DNA from: Prevotella sp. UBA4341
GTDB taxonomy: Bacteria; Bacteroidota; Bacteroidia; Bacteroidales; Bacteroidaceae
Assembly: GCA_002393705.1 (NCBI GenBank)
Contig: DGTH01000069.1
Span: 1-12,720 of the forward strand
DNA length: 12,720 bases
Direction of reading: 5' to 3'
The position numbers were made by a program, and so were the translations under genes. Shown here in pieces: positions 1-10,057 of this stretch. The notes below the pieces were generated by a model. The model did no database searches. It worked only from the letters and a program-made list of their open reading frames with translations, and was not told the origin of the DNA. Within the stretch, counting starts at the first letter, position 1, and every line of letters starts with the position of its first letter.

Positions 1-861
1 GTGCTGGGCTTCTTCCGCATCTGGGAGATTCCCGTACCCGAGAAGTCCGGACTCATGGGCCAGTTTGCCCCCGCTCTCGGCCTGAGCCGCGAGGAGATAG
101 AGGGCTACGGCGTAGCGTTCAGCGACGGCCTCTTCCTCGTTGACCACAAGCGCAACGACCGCTGGCACCCCCGCATTGCCGTACAGTTCCAGGAGGCCTA
201 CCAGCAGTTGGACGAGGGTCAGAAGTACAACTTCAACCGTCTCTACAACGACTACTTCTACCGCCGCAACAACCAGTTCTGGTACCAGGAGGCCATGAAG
301 AAGCTGCCCCGCCTGACGCAGGCCACGCGCATGCTCGTCTGTGCCGAAGACCTGGGCATGGTGCCCGACTGCGTGCCCTGGGTGATGAACGAGTTGCGCA
401 TTCTCTCGCTCGAGATTCAGACCATGCCGAAGGACCCGAACATCCGCTTCGGTAAGCTCTCGCACAACCCCTACCGCTCCGTCTGCACCTTCTCCACCCA
501 CGACATGCCCACGCTGCGCCAGTGGTGGGACGAGGACTACGAGCAGACGCAGGCCTACTACAACATCCCCCTGCGCAGAAGCGGCGCGGCTCCCCACCCG
601 CTGCCCGGCTGGCTGGCTAAAGACATCGTGAGCCGTCAGCTCACCTCGCCCTCCATGCTCTGCCTGCTCTCGCTGCAGGACTGGCTCTCCATCGACGAAA
701 AGCTGCGTCTGCCCGACCCGAACGCTGAGCGCATCAACATTCCGGCCAATCCGCGCCACTACTGGCGCTACCGCATGCACCTCACCATCGAGCAGCTCCT
801 ACAGGCCGACGAGTTCAACGAGACCGTCAAAGAACTGATTACCCAGAGCGGCAGGCGATAG
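1..861 (+). CDS. malQ: 4-alpha-glucanotransferase (amylomaltase, GH77), C-terminal part
   Basis: This is the last 286 codons of a GH77 enzyme, which moves alpha-1,4-glucan segments between maltodextrin chains in the cytoplasm. The frame is open at the left edge, so the GTG at base 1 is an internal codon and not a start. The fragment begins with LGFFRIWEIP, which in this family follows directly after the RIDH motif carrying the catalytic nucleophile Asp; that residue therefore lies just outside the window. The acid/base Glu is visible in CAEDLG (fragment residue 116) and the transition-state Asp in STHDMP (residue 168). The FRIWEIP and PNPRHYWRYRMH segments resemble the long Bacteroidales/plant DPE2-like GH77 proteins, which often carry N-terminal starch-binding domains; whether this one does cannot be seen. 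Codon use is GC-rich, like the next gene. A GH97 alpha-glucosidase follows 76 nt downstream on the same strand, consistent with a shared starch-degradation role. Confidence 0.93.
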   Translation: MLGFFRIWEIPVPEKSGLMGQFAPALGLSREEIEGYGVAFSDGLFLVDHKRNDRWHPRIAVQFQEAYQQLDEGQKYNFNRLYNDYFYRRNNQFWYQEAMKKLPRLTQATRMLVCAEDLGMVPDCVPWVMNELRILSLEIQTMPKDPNIRFGKLSHNPYRSVCTFSTHDMPTLRQWWDEDYEQTQAYYNIPLRRSGAAPHPLPGWLAKDIVSRQLTSPSMLCLLSLQDWLSIDEKLRLPDPNAERINIPANPRHYWRYRMHLTIEQLLQADEFNETVKELITQSGRR

Positions 862-863
862 TT

Positions 864-3238
<2,375 letters not shown>

Positions 3239-3288
3239 GAAAAAAATAAGAAAACACGCAAAAACACCTACCACCTACCTCTGACGCG

Positions 3289-3468
3289 CTGAAACCCCGA
3301 TGCACACAGCGTTTGAGGTGTGGTAGGTGTTGCTGAAACACCTACCTCATTCCTCATTTCTCATTCCTCATTTCTCATTTCGAACGAAGTGAGGTCTTAG
3401 GTAGGTCATAGGTAGGTGTTTGGACAACACCTACCGTGCCTGAAACGCTGTGTGCATCGGGGTTTCAG
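3289..3468. repeat. Long inverted repeat, possible palindromic mobile element or structured RNA
   Basis: Bases 3289-3347 pair with 3410-3468 around a centre at 3378.5. The outer arms (3289-3332 and 3425-3468) match at 40 of 44 positions, including a perfect 24-bp block (3291-3314 against 3443-3466) that starts GAAACCCCGATGCACACAGC. The inner arms (3336-3347 and 3410-3421) match at 12 of 12. Of the seven unpaired positions over 59, four are G-T oppositions that would still pair as G-U in RNA. The 62-nt loop contains the CTCATTY heptamer array. There is no T-run suited to a terminator. It could be a MITE- or REP-like element; no transposase is nearby and I could not identify target-site duplications. 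Confidence 0.75.
3346..3380. repeat. Five-unit CTCATTY heptamer array
   Basis: Five perfect 7-bp units (CTCATTC, CTCATTT, CTCATTC, CTCATTT, CTCATTT) run without interruption in the loop of the long inverted repeat. The complementary reading AAATGAG is the same heptamer that encodes part of the linkers of the two minus-strand secreted proteins at 8054-8081 and 10155-10182. Confidence 0.85.
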
Positions 3469-3555
3469 GCATATTGAGGTAGGTGTTGACCCAATTTCGT
3501 TCAAAACTTTCACGATAGGGAGCAACTTCCCGTAAACGACATGTTTGCGACATGA

Positions 3556-3589
3556 AAGTATGCCACTTAGAAACGTAAGTGGCATATTT
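3556..3589. repeat. Hairpin with 11-bp perfect stem
   Basis: TATGCCACTTA (3559-3569) and TAAGTGGCATA (3576-3586) form a perfect 11-bp stem with loop GAAACG; a G-T opposition and two A-T pairs extend it to 3556-3589. The stem sequence GCCACTT is related to the GTGGCACTT core of the tandem repeat that follows, so both may derive from one repeat family. No strong T-run follows, so a terminator role is weakly supported. Confidence 0.65.
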
Positions 3590-3598
3590 AGCATAGCA

Positions 3599-3686
3599 AA
3601 GTGGCACTTCTCCGGTAGAGAAACGGCACTTCTCCGTAACCAAAGTGGCACTTCTCCGGTAGAGAAACGGCACTTCTTTCTTCCTT
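3599..3686. repeat. Four 22-bp tandem units with GGCACTTCTCCG core
   Basis: Units begin at 3599, 3621, 3643 and 3665. Units 1 and 3 are identical (AAGTGGCACTTCTCCGGTAG plus AG); units 2 and 4 start AAACGGCACTTCT. As a 44-bp super-unit, 3597-3633 and 3641-3677 are identical over 37 nt, so the array probably arose by doubling of a two-unit block. The core GGCACTTCTCCG is at 3603, 3625 and 3647, and in shortened form (GGCACTTCT) at 3669. Each TTCTC-CGGTA-GAGAA segment can form a small hairpin. The units abut, with no unique spacers. Confidence 0.85.
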
Positions 3687-3755
3687 GTTAACCGTAGCAA
3701 AAAGGAAGCAAAAGGTGGCAAAAAGGCAGCAAAATGAAAGAAAAATGAAAATAAA

Positions 3756-3787
3756 TTTGGGAAATTGAACGAAATAGTTTAATTTTG
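3756..3787 (+). promoter_or_regulatory. Bacteroidetes-type promoter for the large surface-protein gene
   Basis: A -33 element TTTG (3756-3759) and a -7 element TAATTTTG (3780-3787), matching TAnnTTTG exactly, are separated by 20 nt. Transcription would begin around 3793-3796, giving a leader of about 80 nt before the ATG at 3876. The fuller pattern ATTTGG-N17-TTTAATTTTGCA is shared with the promoter of the opposing operon at 12402-12433. Confidence 0.75.
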
Positions 3788-3875
3788 CACCTTTAAAAGA
3801 GCTTAAAAGTGACGCTTTGTCTCAAAAGTGTCTTCAAAAATGCAACTCATTAACAAAACAAAAACAATAACATTT

Positions 3876-6800
3876 ATGAAAAAACTATTGACTTTAAGAA
3901 AAAGAAAGCTGATAATGACGCTTTCCTTGCTCCTTGCGTTGTTTGCAGGGATGACGAGTCCGGTCAGCGCACAAAAAACGCTGACGGTGTATGACGGGAC
4001 AACCACGAACCAATACATCCCGACTTATGGGTATTATGCTGATACTCAGGGAGAATTGAGCGAGTTTGTGATTCCTGCTACCGATTTGCAGGCTATTGAA
4101 GGAGCTTCAATAACGGCTTTAAAATTTTATTCTTCAGATGCATCTGTCAGTTGGGGAACTGCAAAGTTCAAGGTTTATGTAAAAGAAGTTGCCGACGGTG
4201 CTTTAAACTCTGCATTCAGTGGTGATTCTGGATCTACGACGGTTTATGAGGGTGCATTGAGTATTGTTTCTAATGAAATGGCAATAGCCTTCACTAATGA
4301 ATATGAATATAACGGAGGAAATCTACTCGTAGGTATTTATGTTTCAACAAATGGTACTTATAGCCGTGCATATTTCTATGGACAGGGTGGTTTCGATAAT
4401 ATATATAGCCGATATAGGCAAAATTCGAGCGGAAATGGAAGTGCGCAGTATTTCATTCCCAAAACTACGATTACCTATTTGGCTGCTGCAGATGGTCCTG
4501 GCTTTAAAGTAATAGGATATGATCAAGGTGATACCTTTAACTTTGGCTTGATAGATCCTAAGGTTAAGAAGACGATTTCAGTTAAGAACCCAGGCACAGA
4601 GGCTGTAACTGTCAACATTGAAACTACAGGAGGTTTTACGGCTACATCTTCAATTTCTATCCCTGCAAAGGAAACTGTGGAGGTGGAAATTACTGCTCCA
4701 GAAACAACAGCTGATGGAACAATTACATTCACTCCGACAGGATTGGATGCTGTTACTATTAATTTGAGTGCAACCGTCAAGGATCCTAAAAAGATGTTTG
4801 TTGATTTCTCTGACAATTTATTACCAGAGGGATGGACAACTGTAGGTATTGGAAGCTATACGACAGGAAGCTATGCTGCAAATTATAAGTGGGACTTTTC
4901 TAATGGCTATGCTTTATACAGCCAATCATCATCTTGGAGCGCAGATTCTTATAAACATTCTCTTGTTTCTCCTTTGATGAAGTTTACCGAAGGTGAAAAA
5001 TTACTTTTTAAGATGAAGAAGGAAGCAACGTCTGCATCTTATCCTGCATATATACTTGTCCAGTATAGCTCAGATGGAGTTACGTGGGAAGATACTCCTG
5101 AAGGAGCTTTTGACAATGCCGTATTTACTAGTGATTGGCAGATAAAAGAAGTAACTCTCCCCGCTAATGCAAAGCAGATAAGGTTCGTTGTTTATGGTGC
5201 AGCTCTTGACGATATTTACGGTGGTGAGCTTTCTACCGAGCCTGTGATGAAGGTAGCAGCCAGCGATTACGCCTTTGGCATGATTACTGCTGATACTACT
5301 ACCACATTTGAGATTGCCAACACAGGTAAGTCTGCGCTGACGGGCATTGAAGTTACTTCAAGCAATGCAGCCTTTACTATCAGCGACGTTCCTACATCAG
5401 TAGAACCTGGTGCTATGGCAAAAGTTACTGTTACCATGTCTGCTGCTACGAAAGGACAGGGCCAGGAAGGTAAGATTACCATTGCTGCTCCTAACCAGGA
5501 GCCTGCAGAATTCAACGTAAGCGGTTATGTGGCAGATACAGATTTGTTCTATGAGGACTTCAGCGGCAATAAGCTGCCTGATGGTTGGACAAACACAGGC
5601 TGGACTTTTGCTAATGGCGAAGCAACTGGCTCATATAGAAGTACGAAGTACCAGTTGATTACTCCTGCATTAACTGTTGAGTCAGGTGAAAAGATGGCAA
5701 TTGAGGTGATGAAGACTCGAGACTCTGGTTGTGCAATGGATATTTATGTGTCTAAGGACGGTGGTGATTTCGCCAAAAAACAGACTATTGCAGATGGTGA
5801 TTTGATAAATGGTACTTATAAAGTCTTCTTTATTGAAGGTTTAGAGGCGGGTAGTTATAAGATTCGTTTCGATGCTAACGACAATAAGATTTCTGCCGTC
5901 AACGGTTTCCACCTTGACCAGAATGCTCCTGTTATGGAAATGGTAACTACTGGTGCCGCTGCCTTCGGTAAAGTGACTGCAAGTGCAAAAAAGACTTATA
6001 CCGTGAAGAATGCCGGTACAGGTACGCTGACAGTGAATATTGCTTCTGACAATGATGCATTCACCGTAGCTCCTGCACAGCTGAACATAGCTGCCGGTGA
6101 AACGGCAGACTTCACCATTACTTTCAACTATGTTGCTGGTAACTATGGTGTCAAGAATGCAACCGTTACTGTGACTCCTACTTATAATGAGGAACTGGTA
6201 TATACAATTGCAGCAACAGCAAAGGCAATGGATCCTAATGCTTGGGATGAGGACTTCGAGGAAGATTCAATGCCTACTGGTTGGGAGGCTACAAATTGGA
6301 GTGTAGGATCATTCTCTTATCCTTCAACTAACGCTACAAAGATAGCAAAAGCTGGCGGAGCAAATGCTACGCTAATTACTCCTCGACTGCAAGCCAACGA
6401 AAATGATGTTTTGATTTGGGAGGCTCTTTATGATTGGGCAGATGAAGGTATTAAAGTTGAATACTCAGATGATGAGAAGGAAAATTGGAAGACTGTAGAA
6501 ATCGATGGATTAACCATGGACCAAACTAAGGGATATCGTCCATTGGACAATGGAGCATCTTCATATAGTGATAGAGGACGAAAACTTGATATGCAGTTCA
6601 TTGCTCCTGCCGACGGTTACTACTATCTGCGCTTTACTTCTTCGTTTAGCGGTAATGGTGTTGATAACTTCAACGGCTTCAAGCTTGCTCTGAAAGAACA
6701 TGATGCAGTAATTAGTGAAACAAACATTCGCAATAAATTCAACCAATATACCGATTACAATGTATCTGTAACCGTGAAGGAAATGGTAGGCAAGGACGAA

Positions 6801-7646
6801 GAACTGACTGCTAAATTCTTTGTTGGCGATGTGCAGTATGGTGAGGCCGTAACAGAAACTGTTCCTGCCGGTGGTGAAAAGGAATTTGTTATTGCTGTCC
6901 GCTTCAACGATTTGGTAGAAGGCGATGCTTATTTTGTTGTTTCCAATGATAATATCGAGTTGACCAGCGACAAGGTGACCATCTCAACAAATGCAGCCGT
7001 TGTGCTTGATGAGGCAGTGGCTCCCGAAGGACTTGGTACAGGCTATCAGGACAAGGTTGTTGTGAAATATACTGCAAAACAAGGTTGGAACACCATTTGT
7101 ATGCCGTTTGCATTAGCCGATGACGATTTAACCGCACTCTTTGGTGAGGGTTGGAAGGTTTACGAATTTAAGTCTTATTCAAATGGTGAATTAGGGTTCC
7201 AGCCCGCAAGTCGCCGATATGCAGGTTATCCTTACATCGTATATTGCGAGAATGTTCCGACCATTGAAGAGCCCGGCTATATCCTGACGTATGTAAGCTT
7301 TGCTACCGAAAAGTCAGATGAATATAATGGTGCCAAGTTCCAGGGAACCTTCACCCCGATGGCAAAAGGCACCTTGGCAGGTAAGTATGGTGTGACAACT
7401 GACGGTAAGATTCGTAAGGGTGGTGCTAACGCAACGATGCCTGGCTTCCGTGGTTACTTCGAACTGCCTGCTGACGCTCCGGCTCCCACGCTGAGCTTCA
7501 CCGACGAGAATGGTGAGACTACTTACATTCGCGGTATTGAGGCAGAACAAATTCTGAAGGGTGCTTACAACCTGCAGGGTCAGCCCGTTGATACTCCGAC
7601 GAAGGGTGTATATATCATCAATGGCAAGAAAGTTGTAATTAAATAA
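3876..7646 (+). CDS. Large secreted modular surface protein with Ig-like and jelly-roll repeats
   Basis: A 1256-residue exported protein of unknown ligand. The ATG at 3876 is preferred over the GTG at 3828 because it opens a signal peptide directly (MKKLLTLRKRKLIMTLSLLL..., cleavage near SAQ, residue 33). Modules from that start: an N-terminal beta domain (34-205); then three alternating pairs of an Ig-like domain (about 210-303, 455-553, 685-785) and a jelly-roll domain, each jelly roll opening with a related motif (VDFSDNLLPEGW at 309, EDFSGNKLPDGW at 560, EDFEEDSMPTGW at 792) as in choice-of-anchor J or cleaved-adhesin domains; a CARDB-like beta domain (943-1040); a domain with WNTICMPF at 1071 seen in many Bacteroidales surface proteins; and a tail NLQGQ...KGVYIINGKKVVIK (1232-1256) resembling type A sorting tails. 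No catalytic motif is visible. Base composition is AT-richer than the glucan genes. Adhesion or binding at the cell surface is inference only. Confidence 0.85.
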   Translation: MKKLLTLRKRKLIMTLSLLLALFAGMTSPVSAQKTLTVYDGTTTNQYIPTYGYYADTQGELSEFVIPATDLQAIEGASITALKFYSSDASVSWGTAKFKVYVKEVADGALNSAFSGDSGSTTVYEGALSIVSNEMAIAFTNEYEYNGGNLLVGIYVSTNGTYSRAYFYGQGGFDNIYSRYRQNSSGNGSAQYFIPKTTITYLAAADGPGFKVIGYDQGDTFNFGLIDPKVKKTISVKNPGTEAVTVNIETTGGFTATSSISIPAKETVEVEITAPETTADGTITFTPTGLDAVTINLSATVKDPKKMFVDFSDNLLPEGWTTVGIGSYTTGSYAANYKWDFSNGYALYSQSSSWSADSYKHSLVSPLMKFTEGEKLLFKMKKEATSASYPAYILVQYSSDGVTWEDTPEGAFDNAVFTSDWQIKEVTLPANAKQIRFVVYGAALDDIYGGELSTEPVMKVAASDYAFGMITADTTTTFEIANTGKSALTGIEVTSSNAAFTISDVPTSVEPGAMAKVTVTMSAATKGQGQEGKITIAAPNQEPAEFNVSGYVADTDLFYEDFSGNKLPDGWTNTGWTFANGEATGSYRSTKYQLITPALTVESGEKMAIEVMKTRDSGCAMDIYVSKDGGDFAKKQTIADGDLINGTYKVFFIEGLEAGSYKIRFDANDNKISAVNGFHLDQNAPVMEMVTTGAAAFGKVTASAKKTYTVKNAGTGTLTVNIASDNDAFTVAPAQLNIAAGETADFTITFNYVAGNYGVKNATVTVTPTYNEELVYTIAATAKAMDPNAWDEDFEEDSMPTGWEATNWSVGSFSYPSTNATKIAKAGGANATLITPRLQANENDVLIWEALYDWADEGIKVEYSDDEKENWKTVEIDGLTMDQTKGYRPLDNGASSYSDRGRKLDMQFIAPADGYYYLRFTSSFSGNGVDNFNGFKLALKEHDAVISETNIRNKFNQYTDYNVSVTVKEMVGKDEELTAKFFVGDVQYGEAVTETVPAGGEKEFVIAVRFNDLVEGDAYFVVSNDNIELTSDKVTISTNAAVVLDEAVAPEGLGTGYQDKVVVKYTAKQGWNTICMPFALADDDLTALFGEGWKVYEFKSYSNGELGFQPASRRYAGYPYIVYCENVPTIEEPGYILTYVSFATEKSDEYNGAKFQGTFTPMAKGTLAGKYGVTTDGKIRKGGANATMPGFRGYFELPADAPAPTLSFTDENGETTYIRGIEAEQILKGAYNLQGQPVDTPTKGVYIINGKKVVIK

Positions 7647-7657
7647 TTTAAAAGGAT

Positions 7658-7849
7658 ATGAAAAAGAAATATAGTTCACCTCTCATGGATGTGTTTGCTG
7701 TTCAGACCATGGGCATGCTTGCCGTATCAAAGCTTGATCAAACGAAAGACAATCAAACAGTAACACCGACAGAAGAAGAGTATAATGGTCCGTTCTCTGC
7801 TCCCCGTCACCATAGTGTGTGGGACGAGGAAGACGAGGAAGACTGGTAA
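7658..7849 (+). CDS. Small 63-residue protein with hydrophobic N-terminal motif and acidic C-terminus
   Basis: The ATG at 7658 follows the large gene's stop by 11 nt, with AAAGGA as a possible ribosome site, so the two are almost certainly one operon. The peptide begins MKKKYSSPLMDVFAVQTMGM, continues LAVSK, then has a polar middle and ends VWDEEDEEDW. The basic start, YxxP, the alternating hydrophobic residues and LAxS resemble small uncharacterised Bacteroidales proteins found after large surface proteins. It is not a convincing signal peptide or transmembrane helix: the hydrophobic stretch is short and holds Asp, Gln and Pro. There is no cysteine and no known domain. It could be a peptide-type precursor, a chaperone-like partner of the upstream protein, or a secreted factor; I cannot choose. 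Coding status rests on the operon position, leader and family-like start. Confidence 0.7.
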   Translation: MKKKYSSPLMDVFAVQTMGMLAVSKLDQTKDNQTVTPTEEEYNGPFSAPRHHSVWDEEDEEDW

Positions 7850-7878
7850 GTCGAAAGACTGAAGTTAACAATAATGAA

Positions 7879-7909
7879 AATGGGCTGTGCAGCAATTGCG
7901 CAGCCCATT
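7879..7909. terminator. Bidirectional terminator between convergent operons
   Basis: AATGGGCTGTGC (7879-7890) pairs with GCGCAGCCCATT (7898-7909): 12 bp with one G-T opposition and a 7-nt loop (AGCAATT). On the + strand AACTTTTAG follows the stem; on the - strand TTTTCATTATTG follows it. The hairpin lies 30 nt after the small gene's stop and 48 nt after the stop of the opposing gene, so it can serve both. Confidence 0.8.
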
Positions 7910-7956
7910 AACTTTTAGCAGGTGATGCTTGACAGTTTCAAGCTCATGCTTTCTTC

Positions 7957-10038
7957 TCACTTAATCACGACCTTGTGGCCGTTCTTGATGTAGAGGCCCT
8001 TGGAGGGGTGACCGGTGGTAATGCGGCGGCCGTCAAGGGTAAAGACGGCATCGCTCTTTTCAGCTTCCTCATTTCTCATTTCCTTGATGCCCGTTGTCTG
8101 CTGACCCGTGATGCTGATGCTGTTGAGCAGCAACTGGTCGGAGCCGGCAGGACTGATGGCGTGAAGGGCAACACGATAGAGACCATTGGCAGTAATGGTG
8201 AAGTCGTAAGAGAACTTCTGGTCGTTGACGTCAAAGACCTGTGCATCATCCAGCTTGGTATAGGTGGTGATGTCGTCACCCTGTCCGTACCATACTTCCA
8301 CATACTGGTTGTATCTGACGGGAGAGTATGCCTTGTGAGCATAGAAGGTGAGGTTGCATGCTGTTCCTGCTGCTATCTGGAGCTGAGGCGTGAGCAACCA
8401 GTCGTCATCGGCTGAGTTGTAGCCAGCCGTGATGCTGGCACAGTCAACCGTTGTGCCAGAGTACTGATAGTACTTATGGAAGCGTGTCCACGTCTTGCCG
8501 TCGGCGTTGCTGTCGATAACGGTAAAGCGGTTGAAGCCAGCATCGGTGGTGAAGTCCTCGTAGAAGGGCAGGGTGAGGGCATCGCCCAGAACGATGGTGT
8601 TAGAAGCTGCAGCCTCGCTGGTCAGTTCGCCGTTGAGGACGGTCACCTCGTAGTAGTAGCTGGTCAGGTCGCCTGTGGCAGTCAGGCTTTCGCTGAATGT
8701 GCAGTCGCTGATGCCAGTGGCTATGGTGACGCCAGCAGGCTGGCGAACCACGTTATAAGTCAGGTTGGCAGGTGTCAGCGTCATGCCATGCGTACCTTCT
8801 GTAGGTGCAGTCCATGTAAGCGTGGCCATGCCGGTTGTGTTGTCGAAGCTCAGTTGTACGTTGGTGGCAGCCAGCGGGGTGTCGAAGCCGATGTACTGTG
8901 AAGCCCTCAAGGCGGGGCTCTCGCCGCTTTCGTTGCTGATGACAACACTAATTTCCGTCTCACCACTGGTGGGGACTGTAACCTCAGCATTGACGGCAGC
9001 GCCAGCTTCGGCTGTGCCTGTGGCTATCTGGGTGCCGTTGGCCAGAATGGTATAGGTCAGCTGGCCGGTCAGCGGCTCATTGTCCTGTGTGGTAGTCGGC
9101 ATGGTGAAGGACACGGTGCCCGTGGTCTGTTCACCCTCAAAGCCAAGTGCCAGATCAGTAGCGGCAGCAGGAGCACCGTCGGTAGTGGGAGCAATGTAGA
9201 GGTTGACCAGGAAGGCATTGTCGGGTACGTCCATCACCTTTGTAGCCGATACGGAGAGCAGGTTGTAGTCAATCTCGTAGAGAACGCTCTTCATCGTCTT
9301 GGTGACGTAGCTCCAGTAGAGCTTCTTCGTACGTGGGTCGAAGGTCATGGAGCTGGGATAGGTAGAGATGTCGCTGATGCCCAGGTCACCCAGCGGGTAG
9401 AGCGTAGCGTCGGTCTTGTCGATGATGTAGAGGTAGCCGTCCTGTCCGACACCATAGAGCAGACCGTCAGGGCTGAAAGCAATGGCGGCAAAAGGGGTCA
9501 TCACGTCGTCGATGATGCTCTTGGAGGGGCGGTCCTTAGAGAAGTCGATGGTGGCCAGTCGGCGTCCTAACACCTCCATGTTGAGGTTGAAGTTATAGAA
9601 GATACCGAAGTCCAGACCAGTCTCCGGGTCATGGGCTATGCCACAGCTGGAAATCAGGTTGGCGTAGGTGTCGCTCATGGCAATGCCTAATGTGCGCTGC
9701 CAGGTCTGCATGTCGTAGGCTACATGGTAGATGGTGTAGCTGGTGCCGCCGGTGTAGGGGTCGTCAGTAGTGCGGAAATGAATGCCGTGCATGGTTCCGT
9801 CAGTATAAACGGCACCGCCCAACGGGGCCAGATACACATCGTCACCTTCGTTCAGCTGCGTGAGCGAACCATCAGCCTTGACCTCTAACTGATAGATACC
9901 TGTGTGGTTGTTGTTCATGGTCCATGAGTCGGCCTTCACCACGCCGGCAATTATCTTTGGCACGTAGTCGGCTGCCCATGCATTAACTGACAGCATGCTG
10001 CATGCTGTCAGTAATAGGAAAGAAATTTGTTTTTTCAT
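7957..10038 (-). CDS. Exported beta-propeller / Fn3 / jelly-roll surface protein
   Basis: A 693-residue exported protein, second gene of a two-gene operon. The signal peptide is MKKQISFLLLTACSMLSVNA with cleavage near AWA (residue 22). Residues 25-285 look like a beta-propeller, with repeated blade-like stretches such as FSPDGLLYGVGQDGYLYIID (188-207) and FDPRTKKLYWSYV (233-245). Two fibronectin III-like domains follow (about 290-380 and 385-480), then a jelly-roll domain opening PFYEDFTTDAGFNRF (491-505), of the choice-of-anchor J kind, to about 645. The linker KEMRNEEAE (652-660) comes from a heptamer repeat, and the tail is LDGRR...KGLYIKNGHKVVIK (668-693). The stop is TGA at 7957-7959. 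No active-site motif is seen; the propeller could bind ligand. The start sits 19 nt after the upstream gene's stop, so translation relies on the shared transcript. Substrate or partner unknown. Confidence 0.82.
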   Translation of the reverse strand: MKKQISFLLLTACSMLSVNAWAADYVPKIIAGVVKADSWTMNNNHTGIYQLEVKADGSLTQLNEGDDVYLAPLGGAVYTDGTMHGIHFRTTDDPYTGGTSYTIYHVAYDMQTWQRTLGIAMSDTYANLISSCGIAHDPETGLDFGIFYNFNLNMEVLGRRLATIDFSKDRPSKSIIDDVMTPFAAIAFSPDGLLYGVGQDGYLYIIDKTDATLYPLGDLGISDISTYPSSMTFDPRTKKLYWSYVTKTMKSVLYEIDYNLLSVSATKVMDVPDNAFLVNLYIAPTTDGAPAAATDLALGFEGEQTTGTVSFTMPTTTQDNEPLTGQLTYTILANGTQIATGTAEAGAAVNAEVTVPTSGETEISVVISNESGESPALRASQYIGFDTPLAATNVQLSFDNTTGMATLTWTAPTEGTHGMTLTPANLTYNVVRQPAGVTIATGISDCTFSESLTATGDLTSYYYEVTVLNGELTSEAAASNTIVLGDALTLPFYEDFTTDAGFNRFTVIDSNADGKTWTRFHKYYQYSGTTVDCASITAGYNSADDDWLLTPQLQIAAGTACNLTFYAHKAYSPVRYNQYVEVWYGQGDDITTYTKLDDAQVFDVNDQKFSYDFTITANGLYRVALHAISPAGSDQLLLNSISITGQQTTGIKEMRNEEAEKSDAVFTLDGRRITTGHPSKGLYIKNGHKVVIK
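8054..8081 (-). repeat. Coding heptamer array (AAATGAG type) in the protein linker
   Basis: Four 7-bp steps lie inside the coding sequence between the jelly-roll domain and the C-terminal tail. Read on the - strand they are AAATGAG, AAATGAG, GAAGCTG and AAAAGAG, the last two degenerate. They encode most of GIKEMRNEEAEKSDA. The same array, better preserved, occupies the equivalent linker of the upstream gene. Confidence 0.7.
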
Positions 10039-10057
10039 GTCTTTATTATAGAATTAT

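Larger units (their letters stand above)
3263..3487. repeat. Six alternating copies of AACACCTACC / GGTAGGTGTT
   Basis: The 10-mer occurs in alternating orientation: AACACCTACC at 3263-3272, 3337-3346 and 3426-3435, and GGTAGGTGTT at 3322-3331, 3411-3420 and 3478-3487. Two adjacent pairs make compact local hairpins with 10-bp perfect stems and 5-nt loops (3322-3346 with loop GCTGA, 3411-3435 with loop TGGAC). They therefore offer an alternative fold to the long inverted repeat that contains them. The outermost copies (3263 and 3478) bracket the whole element and may mark its ends. Confidence 0.8.
3239..3827. other. Non-coding repeat mosaic between the glucan genes and the surface-protein gene
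   Basis: No credible gene lies here. The stretch is built from several repeat families itemised separately: alternating GGTAGGTGTT/AACACCTACC motifs and a long inverted repeat (3263-3487), a CTCATTY heptamer array (3346-3380), a hairpin (3556-3589), four 22-bp tandem units (3599-3686), and two imperfect 21-bp units rich in GCAAAA (3694-3714 and 3715-3735, 18 of 21 matching). The segment 3490-3555 holds nothing I recognise. From about 3735 the sequence becomes AT-rich and leads into a promoter. It also marks the switch from GC-rich coding DNA on the left to AT-richer coding DNA on the right. Confidence 0.8.

Noticed and set aside
3599..3686. CRISPR array
   Set aside because: The 22-bp units abut without variable spacers and no cas gene is present.
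3406..3721. Overlapping minus-strand frames of 81 and 96 codons in the repeat mosaic
   Set aside because: Their translations are just the tandem repeats and inverted repeat read through; no domain, no leader, and two overlapping frames are equally open.
3828..3875. GTG start giving 16 extra residues to the large surface protein
   Set aside because: The added residues (MSSKMQLINKTKTITF) precede a complete signal peptide that starts at the ATG at 3876, so they would bury it.
7975..8901. Plus-strand open frames opposite the 693-residue protein
   Set aside because: They lie antisense to a gene with a signal peptide, clear domains and a conserved tail, and show no features of their own.
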